From the NCBI GenBank assembly GCA_013202315.1, contig JABMRZ010000485.1:1-6751 (forward strand): a DNA stretch of 6,751 nt. Direction: 5' to 3'. The translations under genes and the position numbers were made by a program. A model generated the notes under the pieces. It made no database searches. It was not told where the DNA came from and worked only from the letters and a program-made list of their open reading frames with translations. Positions 1 to 4,706 of this stretch are shown piece by piece; position 1 is the stretch's first letter, and the number at the start of each line of letters is the position of its first letter. The DNA comes from Candidatus Tariuqbacter arcticus. Lineage in GTDB: Bacteria > Electryoneota > Tariuqbacteria > Tariuqbacterales > Tariuqbacteraceae.

Positions 1-192
1 ACAATAATAAGGCAAATTTCAAATATCTTTAGCTAGGGTTTATGTTTAAATCCATAACTTTCGGACTTGTAAACTTGCAAATATTTCCATACTCCAATGC
101 GCTAATCTAACCGTCCAATCTCAATATCTTAATTCTATGTGTTGTCAAGTCTCCGCACTCGACACTTGGCACTTATATCCTAATTCCTTTTT
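1..192. other. Gene-free AT-rich spacer downstream of trkA
   Basis: No open frame with coding character was seen on either strand. The stretch holds an inverted pair of repeat words (TGTCAAGT at 143-150 and ACTTGGCA at 164-171) plus direct heptamers, listed separately. On the minus strand, downstream of the trkA stop, there is no G+C-rich hairpin followed by a T run, so no ordinary intrinsic terminator for the trkA transcript is evident. The minus strand also shows TTGACA (143-148) with only a poor -10 match 16 bases further on, so a promoter reading leftward is possible but weak. Confidence 0.6.
143..178. repeat. Heptamer repeat cluster 1, with inverted unit forming a hairpin
   Basis: Direct units CTCGACA, CTTGGCA and CTTATAT lie end to end at 158-178. 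An inverted CTTGACA unit lies on the minus strand at 143-149. TGTCAAGT (143-150) can pair with ACTTGGCA (164-171) as an 8-bp stem with one G-U pair and a 13-base loop. The 14-mer GACACTTGGCACTT (161-174) recurs exactly at 4619-4632, also with a TGTCAAGT word upstream (4588-4595). The role is unknown. It could act in the RNA downstream of trkA, but no T tract supports termination. Confidence 0.65.
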
Positions 193-1542
193 TCATTGAC
201 AGAACAGCTTTTCCAGTTCTTTGACTGATTGGGGAACTGAAAAGACGATAGCTCGGTCTCTTGGATAAATCACACTGTCGCCTACAGGGACCGCGACTTC
301 ATCCTCATGTATTAGCGCTCCGACAATCGTTCCGGGGGGGAATTTGATATCTCGAATTTTCTTATTCGCGACTTTACACCGGGCGGGGACTTCAAATTCA
401 ATCGCATCTGCGTCTATTCCCCGCAGGGTATTTAAGGCGAGGATGGAACCCCGGCGGATGAACCTGAGAATGGAGTTGGAGGTGATTATACGGGTATTGA
501 TAGCCATATCCAAGCCGATAGTTTTGGCGATTGGCATATATGCACCTCTGCCGATCAGGGTTACCGTCCGCTTAACTTTCAGATGATGCGCCAGCAGAGA
601 GGATACGATGTTAGTTTCATCATCATCGGTAAGGGCGATGAAGATATCCATTTCCAGGATGCCTTCCTGCGCCAGCAAATCCAGATCGGTGCCGTCTCCG
701 TGAACCACAATTGTGTTTGATAGTTGTTCGGCGATGTATCGAGATTTTCTAGGGTTAGATTCGATAAGTTTGACATTTATATGTTTGAAATCGGCGAGTA
801 TTTTCGCCACCATGCGCCCGATTTTCCCTCCTCCAAGAATCATCACATTTCGGAATTCATAAGGGGCGCTGGAGGCGAAATGAAAGACATCACTCATCAT
901 TTCTCGCTTCACCACCACATAGACCCTGTCGCCCCGTTTGACAATATCGCTGCCTCTAGGGATTATAGTTTCGCCGTCGCGATAAATCGCCACAGACCGG
1001 AAAGTGAGGGGTTGGTATTGCGGGACGATACTGGATAGTGTTTGTCCGAGCACGGGTGAATTATCTTCAATCACCAGTCCCAGCAGGATTATCCTCCCCT
1101 CTTCGAATTCGACCTTATCGAACGCCAATGGGTATCTGACCATATCGACGATTTCATTAGCCGCTTCCAGTTCCGGATTAATCATCATTTCGACCCCCAT
1201 TTCTTCGGGTGAAAGGACGAAATTATCCGAGGCATAATCGGCGTTTCTCACGCGGGCAATTTTAGTTGTGACTCCGAATTTTTGTGCGATCATACAGGCG
1301 AGCAGGTTCACTTCATCGGTTGAAGTCACCGCCAGCATCATATCCGCATTTTCGATTCCGGCTTGTTTGAGGTTGGCGAGTCCTGTTCCATCGCCCATAA
1401 TCGCCATCACATCCAGCAGTTCATTGACGCGATTAATCGATTCCGGGTCGTTGTCGATGACCACGATATCATGACCTTCATTGGACAGGCTTTTCGACAG
1501 GTGGAATCCTACTCCTCCCGCGCCGAGAACGATTATTTTCAT
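193..1542 (-). CDS. trkA: Trk-type K+ uptake regulatory subunit TrkA
   Basis: This is the peripheral cytoplasmic NAD(H)/nucleotide-binding subunit that gates a TrkH/TrkG K+ channel. The 449 residues (E. coli TrkA has 458) show the family's duplicated RCK layout. Rossmann fold 1 has GAGGVG at 7-12, an acidic D30 at the end of beta-2 and GDGT at 50-53. A TrkA-C domain follows (about 140-215). Rossmann fold 2 has GGGKIG at 237-242, E261 and GDGTD at 282-286, and a second TrkA-C domain runs to the C-terminus. The ATG at 1542 is preceded by AAAGG (1549-1553, 6-base spacer). It is the last gene of the minus-strand block, 75 bases after the methyltransferase gene, and probably shares its transcript. 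No trkH lies within the 192 bases to the left or elsewhere here. Family assignment is very secure; the channel partner is inferred. Confidence 0.95.
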   Translation of the reverse strand: MKIIVLGAGGVGFHLSKSLSNEGHDIVVIDNDPESINRVNELLDVMAIMGDGTGLANLKQAGIENADMMLAVTSTDEVNLLACMIAQKFGVTTKIARVRNADYASDNFVLSPEEMGVEMMINPELEAANEIVDMVRYPLAFDKVEFEEGRIILLGLVIEDNSPVLGQTLSSIVPQYQPLTFRSVAIYRDGETIIPRGSDIVKRGDRVYVVVKREMMSDVFHFASSAPYEFRNVMILGGGKIGRMVAKILADFKHINVKLIESNPRKSRYIAEQLSNTIVVHGDGTDLDLLAQEGILEMDIFIALTDDDETNIVSSLLAHHLKVKRTVTLIGRGAYMPIAKTIGLDMAINTRIITSNSILRFIRRGSILALNTLRGIDADAIEFEVPARCKVANKKIRDIKFPPGTIVGALIHEDEVAVPVGDSVIYPRDRAIVFSVPQSVKELEKLFCQ

Positions 1543-1559
1543 AATTAACCTTTGAGTGT

Positions 1560-1581
1560 TGATTCAAGTTTTTTTGAATCA
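1560..1581. other. AT-rich perfect hairpin in the spacer before trkA
   Basis: TGATTCAA (1560-1567) and TTGAATCA (1574-1581) form an 8-bp perfect stem with a 6-base loop. It sits in the 75-base gap between the methyltransferase stop and the trkA start. It has only two G-C pairs and no T run beyond the stem on either strand, so it is a poor terminator. It may mark an mRNA processing or stabilising structure inside the operon, or be incidental. Confidence 0.4.
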
Positions 1582-1617
1582 CTGAGTCCTTTGTAGAGAA
1601 TAATCCGCAGATCACAT

Positions 1618-2130
1618 TTAAAACAGGGTTTTTCTGTTATAATCGATATATTCCTGCCCGAACTTTTCCCGCAAATGCTTCTCTTCCATCCGCGCCCATC
1701 GGATATGAATGATGAGCGGGATTGGTAAATAGATTAGCGAAACCGGGCTGCGCGTAAAAAGCGCGATACAGACTACCGCCAGCATCCACCCTACATACAT
1801 AGGATGACGGAACAGGCGATACGGCCCTTTTGTTATAAGTCCTCCCTCATCGGAGAATTTGTGATTCATCACCATAGCGCCAAAGCCGGTGTATGCACCG
1901 ATGAGTCCCGCAATCGTTCCCGCCGCAATCCAGCCCCAATGGTGTGCGAACCGCAATTGTGGAACAACTGCCGCCGCCCAATGGCAAAACATCGGCGCAA
2001 ATGCCACTATAAAACCAACCGGAGAATGGCTGTGCTCTTCACCCGCTTCGCCAGCGTGCATTCTGTCGTGCAGGAGATAGAATACGGTCGCGGCGGCTAA
2101 ACAGGCTGTTGGGTAGATATATTCTTTCAA
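1618..2130 (-). CDS. ICMT/PEMT-like integral membrane methyltransferase family protein
   Basis: This 170-residue membrane protein belongs to the isoprenylcysteine carboxyl methyltransferase / phospholipid methyltransferase superfamily. The C-terminal half carries the family signature: GPYRLFRHPMYVG at 102-114, a hydrophobic stretch, then EEKHLREKFGQEYIDYN at 149-165. These parts bind S-adenosylmethionine in characterised members. About four to five hydrophobic segments are visible (roughly 5-20, 38-58, 66-88, 113-141). A His-rich linker (HDRMHAGEAGEEHSHSP, 21-37) separates the first two. The start is TTG at 2130: AGGA lies 6 bases upstream (plus-strand positions 2137-2140), and an in-frame stop at 2152-2154 leaves no ATG or GTG further out. 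It lies 37 bases after udk and before trkA, probably in one transcript. The bacterial substrate is unknown; a prenyl-protein role should not be assumed. Confidence 0.85.
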   Translation of the reverse strand: MKEYIYPTACLAAATVFYLLHDRMHAGEAGEEHSHSPVGFIVAFAPMFCHWAAAVVPQLRFAHHWGWIAAGTIAGLIGAYTGFGAMVMNHKFSDEGGLITKGPYRLFRHPMYVGWMLAVVCIALFTRSPVSLIYLPIPLIIHIRWARMEEKHLREKFGQEYIDYNRKTLF

Positions 2131-2167
2131 TGCGAATCCTAATATTGAAATTTACAATTATGAATCA

Positions 2168-2800
2168 TCAGCCGGAGTGTTCTTTAATTAGCGCTTCGAT
2201 TTTAGTTTTGAGCAGATCGACCGCCACCAGATTCATCCCCCCTTCGGGAATGATTATATGCGCATATTGCTTGGAAGGTTCCACGAACTGCAGGTGCATT
2301 GGTCTGACGCTGTATTCGTATTGGTAGAAGACGGATTTCATATCCCGCCCTCGTTCTTCTATATCCCGCCGCACTCTCCTCATCAAGCGAATGTCCGGCG
2401 GAGTGTCCACGAAGACTTTTATATCCATCATTTCCCGCAGCTCCGGGTCGTGCAGGACCAATATCCCTTCCAAGATAATGATAAGATGGGGACCTATAGT
2501 TCGGGCTTGATTCGTTCTGCTGTGTGTTATGTAATCGTAAATCGGCTGTTGGATTGTATCGCCGGCTAAAAGTCTTAGTGTGTGTTCCCGGAGCAGACTC
2601 CAATCCCAGGCGTCAGGGTGGTCGAAGTTTCGCTTGTTCCGTTCGTAGACCGGAATTTCGGACCAGTCTTTGTAGTATGAATCCTGCTGGATAATGATGG
2701 TCAAATCGGAACCCAAACCGTCATAGATATTCTGGGCTACTAATGTTTTCCCGGAACCGGTGCCGCCGCTCATACCGATTAATATTCCTTTTTTCATCAT
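2168..2800 (-). CDS. udk: Uridine kinase (uridine/cytidine phosphorylating)
   Basis: A cytosolic pyrimidine-salvage enzyme that phosphorylates uridine or cytidine to UMP or CMP with a nucleoside triphosphate donor. The 210-residue length is normal for bacterial Udk. Visible motifs are the Walker A loop GGTGSGKT at 12-19, QQDSYYKD near 38-45, NFDHPDAWDW (about 58-67), PIYDYITHSR (about 86-95), EGILVL after the hydrophobic strand LIII, the Arg-rich lid RRVRRDIEERGRD and the C-terminal PSKQYAHIIIPEGG. The ATG at 2800 overlaps the cdd stop as ATGA (2797-2800), and AAGGA lies 6 bases upstream inside the end of cdd, so translational coupling is likely. A second Met codon directly follows and cannot be excluded as the start. 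With cdd it forms the sequence cytidine to uridine to UMP. Confidence 0.95.
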   Translation of the reverse strand: MMKKGILIGMSGGTGSGKTLVAQNIYDGLGSDLTIIIQQDSYYKDWSEIPVYERNKRNFDHPDAWDWSLLREHTLRLLAGDTIQQPIYDYITHSRTNQARTIGPHLIIILEGILVLHDPELREMMDIKVFVDTPPDIRLMRRVRRDIEERGRDMKSVFYQYEYSVRPMHLQFVEPSKQYAHIIIPEGGMNLVAVDLLKTKIEALIKEHSG

Positions 2801-3201
2801 TCCGCTTCCTTAGTCAAGTTCGACTTACCGAAGGGGGCTGGTAGCAGTTCCGACAGCTTATGCCGTATTATACTATCGCCTGAGGCTGCGCAAATTATTT
2901 CGATGTTGGGGGCATAATCCCACAATAATTGCCGGCAGGCGCCGCAAGGTAGGGCGATCTGTTCGTCTTCAGCCGCCACCGCCATTCTAACGAAATCGTG
3001 CGCCCCTTCAGAAAGGGCTTTGACCAATGCGACCCTTTCGGCGCAGACGGTCAGTCCGAAGGATGAAGATTCGATATTGCATCCTGTGAACAGTCGTCCA
3101 TCTGATGACAACAAGGCTGCACCTACGCGAAAGCCGGAATAATCGGCCCGGGCATTTTTCAAGGCTTTTCGAGCCGCCCTGATAAGTTCCCACTCATTCA
3201 T
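2797..3201 (-). CDS. cdd: Cytidine deaminase, small tetrameric type
   Basis: Zinc-dependent deamination of cytidine and deoxycytidine to uridine and deoxyuridine. The 134 residues match the short homotetrameric Bacillus type (136 aa). Catalytic residues fall at the same numbers as in B. subtilis Cdd: CAE at 53-55 supplies zinc ligand C53 and proton shuttle E55, and PCGAC at 85-89 supplies ligands C86 and C89. The substrate-binding GCNIE is at 40-44. The ATG at 3201 has GGAAGGG upstream (3215-3221), a slightly long 13-base spacing. It is the first gene of the minus-strand block and lies about 33 bases downstream of a good promoter. Its stop overlaps the udk start by 4 bases. All key residues are present. 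Confidence 0.96.
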   Translation of the reverse strand: MNEWELIRAARKALKNARADYSGFRVGAALLSSDGRLFTGCNIESSSFGLTVCAERVALVKALSEGAHDFVRMAVAAEDEQIALPCGACRQLLWDYAPNIEIICAASGDSIIRHKLSELLPAPFGKSNLTKEAE

Positions 3202-3233
3202 AATTGGATAAGTTCCCTTCCGAAATAATTGAG

Positions 3234-3262
3234 AATATACAGAAGTTTGGCAAATTTATCAA
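3234..3262 (-). promoter_or_regulatory. Sigma70-like promoter for the cdd-udk-methyltransferase-trkA block
   Basis: On the minus strand, TTGATA (-35, 3257-3262) and TATATT (-10, 3234-3239) are separated by exactly 17 bases. Each hexamer differs from consensus at one position. The predicted start, near 3227, gives a leader of about 25 bases before the cdd ATG. This is the only strong promoter match seen for the minus-strand genes. Confidence 0.6.
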
Positions 3263-3342
3263 ACCTTGCTGATATTATTAAAAGAGAATTACTTAAGAAA
3301 CAGTGAGAAACTAAAAAATGATGAAAGTTTTCCTTATAAAAC

Positions 3343-3371
3343 TTGACATTTGCACATTGGGGCACTATATT
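3343..3371 (+). promoter_or_regulatory. Near-consensus sigma70-like promoter, probably lexA
   Basis: TTGACA (3343-3348) is a perfect -35 hexamer, followed after exactly 17 bases by TATATT (3366-3371), a -10 one base off consensus. The predicted start is near 3378. lexA is the first plus-strand gene downstream, about 220 bases away. The leader is long, so a separate small transcript is also possible, but no terminator before lexA was found. The -35 sits in the word CTTGACA, which matches the local heptamer repeat. Confidence 0.6.
3351..3364 (+). promoter_or_regulatory. Candidate LexA operator in the lexA promoter spacer
   Basis: TGCACATTGGGGCA is an imperfect dyad (TGCAC, 4 bases, GGGCA; one mismatch to perfect symmetry) lying between the -35 and -10. 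It matches the box reported for Fibrobacter succinogenes LexA, TGC-N-C-N4-GTGCA, except for one base in the right arm. A repressor bound here would block RNA polymerase, as expected for autoregulation. Neither an E. coli-type CTGT-N8-ACAG box nor a Bacillus-type GAAC-N4-GTTC box was found in the spacer. The short motif makes chance a real alternative. Confidence 0.35.
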
Positions 3372-3389
3372 CGATTAGATTTGACGAAT
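3369..3389 (+). promoter_or_regulatory. Dyad at the predicted transcription start
   Basis: ATTCG (3369-3373) and CGAAT (3385-3389) are perfect inverted 5-mers with an 11-base gap. They span the end of the -10 and the predicted start at about 3378. The placement would suit a repressor, and it is a rival to the 3351-3364 dyad as operator. The arms are short and support is only positional. Confidence 0.2.
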
Positions 3390-3400
3390 CACATTCAGGA

Positions 3401-3449
3401 TAGGATATTAGGTGTTTGATATTAGATATTTGATATTAGATATTTGATA
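3401..3449. repeat. Heptamer repeat array 2 (seven units)
   Basis: Seven end-to-end 7-mers: TAGGATA, TTAGGTG, TTTGATA, TTAGATA, TTTGATA, TTAGATA, TTTGATA. The last five alternate strictly, giving an apparent 14-bp period. The 14-mer GATATTAGATATTT occurs at 3418-3431 and 3432-3445, and once more, isolated, at 4432-4445. The array lies in the predicted lexA leader. The units do not pair with one another on the same strand, so no hairpin forms. Confidence 0.8.
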
Positions 3450-3600
3450 TAGAGTTTTATGGGCTTTTTTTATTCTTTGCGGCTTTATAGCGGATAATTC
3501 GCAGTTCGCAACCGTTTCAAACTTCGATGTAAATGCTTTTCATCAAGACCATTAATAAGAATCCATCTTATAATATAATAAACACATAGGGATAATTATA

Positions 3601-4218
3601 GTGAGTAAGAAACCCACTACCAGGCAGCGGAAGATACTTGATTTCATCCGCGAACAGATAATACAGCACACCGCTCCCCCCACCATCAGGGAGATAGGAC
3701 AGCGCTTCAACATCAAATCTACTAACGGCGTTCGAACTCATTTGAACGCTTTGGAAAAGAAGGGGCTGATCAGGCGGCAAGCGTACCGTTCGCGGGGCAT
3801 CGAGCTGACCGAAAGGGCTTTGACTGTCGCTTCATTTATTGCGGTTCCAATTTTGGGACGGGTTGCCGCGGGCAAGCCGATATTCGCCGAGGAGGAGCTC
3901 GAAGGGCGCATCGGCATCGATCGGGAATTATTAGCGGGAGAAGGTCTGTTCGCTCTTAGGGTGCGAGGCGACAGTATGATCGACGCCGGCATTTTCGACG
4001 GCGATTTGGTCTTCGCCCGTCAACAAGCATCCGCGGATAAGGGTGAGATTGTGGTGGCGATAATCGGCGATGAAGCGACGGTTAAATATTATCATCCTGA
4101 AAACGGCCGCGTTAGATTGGAACCGGCGAATTCGGTATACGCTCCGATTATCATTTCACGAAACACTCCTGGATTTTCCATCGCCGGGAAGGTAGTGGGT
4201 GTTTTCCGTAAATATTGA
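3601..4218 (+). CDS. lexA: LexA repressor (SOS regulator, self-cleaving S24 protease)
   Basis: Represses SOS genes and is inactivated by RecA-stimulated self-cleavage. The 205-residue protein (E. coli LexA has 202) has an N-terminal winged helix-turn-helix (1-70; recognition region STNGVRTHLNALEKKGLI at 40-57) and a C-terminal S24 domain. The cleavage bond is A90-G91 in VAAGKP. The catalytic Ser is S125 (RGDSM) and the catalytic Lys is K162 (TVKYY). All three are offset from E. coli A84-G85/S119/K156 by exactly 6, so spacing is preserved. In the recognition helix, Ser and Asn at the E. coli 39 and 41 positions are kept, but E44 and E45 become R45 and T46, which suggests a different operator. 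The start is GTG at 3601, with a weak GGGAT about 10 bases upstream. A TATAAT lies at 3569-3574 and a stronger promoter at 3343-3371. Confidence 0.96.
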   Translation: MSKKPTTRQRKILDFIREQIIQHTAPPTIREIGQRFNIKSTNGVRTHLNALEKKGLIRRQAYRSRGIELTERALTVASFIAVPILGRVAAGKPIFAEEELEGRIGIDRELLAGEGLFALRVRGDSMIDAGIFDGDLVFARQQASADKGEIVVAIIGDEATVKYYHPENGRVRLEPANSVYAPIIISRNTPGFSIAGKVVGVFRKY

Positions 4219-4433
4219 ACTAAAGTTGGAATCCGAACGCTTCATCGAACGATTTATCAGACGGACAATCCCTTTTTTCAGAGCCGGCCGAAGACGCAAG
4301 ATTCGGTTGGCGCTCGCTATGCTGTCAGCGATTTGGTGGATTGGGGAGTGGCGGAACGCTCCAATTTGAAATTATCGCTGGGCACTTATTGCGGCAACAT
4401 CGACAAGGAATTGTCGATGTTTCTTAGTTCCGA
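4199..4433 (+). pseudogene. Coding-like remnant after lexA, frame-disrupted, unrecognised
   Basis: The stretch is less AT-rich than the spacers around it and reads like protein in pieces. In the frame of the GTG at 4199, overlapping the lexA end, it gives VNIELKLESERFIERF. From about 4255 the frame directly downstream of lexA takes over with YQTDNPFFQSRPKTQDSVGA and later RYAVSDLVDWGVAERSN, NLKLSLGTYCGNIDKELSMF, with many G-starting codons. Joining them needs one frameshift. On the minus strand a short frame ends in a TAG at 4220-4222, one base past the lexA stop, so a convergent decayed gene is an alternative. I do not recognise a family. It ends against the hairpin at 4396-4421, as a real gene might. 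Confidence 0.3.
4396..4421 (+). terminator. Perfect 11-bp hairpin with GGAA tetraloop, possible lexA terminator
   Basis: AACATCGACAA (4396-4406) pairs perfectly with TTGTCGATGTT (4411-4421) across a GGAA loop, a GNRA-type tetraloop that stabilises RNA hairpins when read on the plus strand. The stem runs into TTTCTT (4420-4425), a short, imperfect T tract. On the minus strand the following bases are GCCGC, so only the plus orientation suits termination. It lies about 180 bases after the lexA stop, at the end of the coding-like remnant. The weak T tract leaves an RNA-stabilising role possible. Confidence 0.5.
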
Positions 4434-4445
4434 TATTAGATATTT
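4429..4445. repeat. Heptamer repeat cluster 3 (two units)
   Basis: TCCGATA and TTAGATA lie end to end, and GATATTAGATATTT (4432-4445) is identical to the 14-mer of the array upstream of lexA. lexA and the remnant are therefore bracketed by copies of the same word in direct orientation. It starts 8 bases after the hairpin stem. Confidence 0.6.
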
Positions 4446-4579
4446 CCACCTGTCATTCTTACTATTCCCTATACCTATCCTCCCATAATTGCTTAAATCC
4501 CAAAAATTTCGTATAATTTAGTTTAAACATAATCCCCGAACCGGCAAAGCCGAAATATACTAATCGGAGGATTTGAAAG

Positions 4580-4636
4580 CAAGTAATTGTCAAGTGAATT
4601 ACTTGGTATTTGGCGCCTGACACTTGGCACTTTTTA
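4580..4636. repeat. Heptamer repeat cluster 4, with hairpin and inverted unit
   Basis: Five 7-mers in register: CTTGGTA, TTTGGCG, CCTGACA, CTTGGCA and CTTTTTA (4602-4636). An inverted CTTGACA unit lies upstream on the minus strand (4588-4594). CAAGTAATT (4580-4588) and AATTACTTG (4597-4605) form a perfect 9-bp stem with an 8-base loop. Alternative pairings of TGTCAAGT (4588-4595) with ACTTGGTA (4601-4608) or ACTTGGCA (4622-4629) are also possible. GACACTTGGCACTT (4619-4632) is identical to 161-174. The cluster ends about 70 bases before gatE. Confidence 0.7.
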
Positions 4637-4706
4637 AATCTATACATTGCAATATGTTATGCGGATTTCCATCAGAGAATTGCGTTAATCGGAATTAAGG
4701 TAATAA

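Larger units (their letters stand above)
3202..3600. other. Divergent cdd/lexA regulatory spacer
   Basis: This 399-base AT-rich spacer has no coding frame. From left to right it holds a minus-strand promoter for cdd (3234-3262), a plus-strand promoter (3343-3371) with a dyad in its spacer and another at its expected start, a seven-unit heptamer array (3401-3449), a lone T run (3465-3471), and a TATAAT (3569-3574) close to lexA that lacks a recognisable -35. If the 3343 promoter serves lexA, its leader would be about 220 bases and would contain the heptamer array. Confidence 0.6.
4219..4706. other. Spacer between lexA and gatE
   Basis: No intact gene was seen in these 488 bases. The left half holds the coding-like remnant and the strong hairpin. 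The right half (about 4440-4706) is AT-rich. It contains two heptamer clusters, a small CGGC-AAA-GCCG hairpin (4542-4552), a 9-bp hairpin (4580-4605) and the gatE ribosome binding site AAGG (4697-4700). No convincing sigma70 promoter with correct spacing was found directly upstream of gatE. Confidence 0.6.

Noticed and set aside
1560..1581. Terminator between the methyltransferase gene and trkA
   Set aside because: The stem is AT-rich with only two G-C pairs and lacks a following T tract on either strand; kept only as a hairpin.
3401..3449. CRISPR array
   Set aside because: Units are 7 bp, end to end, without unique spacers of 25-40 bp, and no cas gene is present.
3465..3471. Intrinsic terminator at the T run downstream of heptamer array 2
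   Set aside because: No stem precedes the T run; the upstream repeat words are not complementary to one another.
3569..3574. TATAAT as the main lexA promoter -10
   Set aside because: No -35-like hexamer occurs at 15-19 bases upstream and there is no extended -10 TG, so it was not listed as a promoter.
3202..3600. E. coli-type (CTGT-N8-ACAG) or Bacillus-type (GAAC-N4-GTTC) LexA box
   Set aside because: Neither pattern was found when reading the spacer on both strands.
143..4636. Insertion sequence or miniature transposon ends
   Set aside because: The shared 14-mers are explained by heptamer tandem units; no transposase, terminal inverted repeats at both ends or target-site duplication was seen.
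4462..4647. Minus-strand reading of 61 codons upstream of gatE
   Set aside because: It runs through the heptamer cluster and AT-rich spacer, has no family resemblance, and its N-terminal residues simply translate the repeat.
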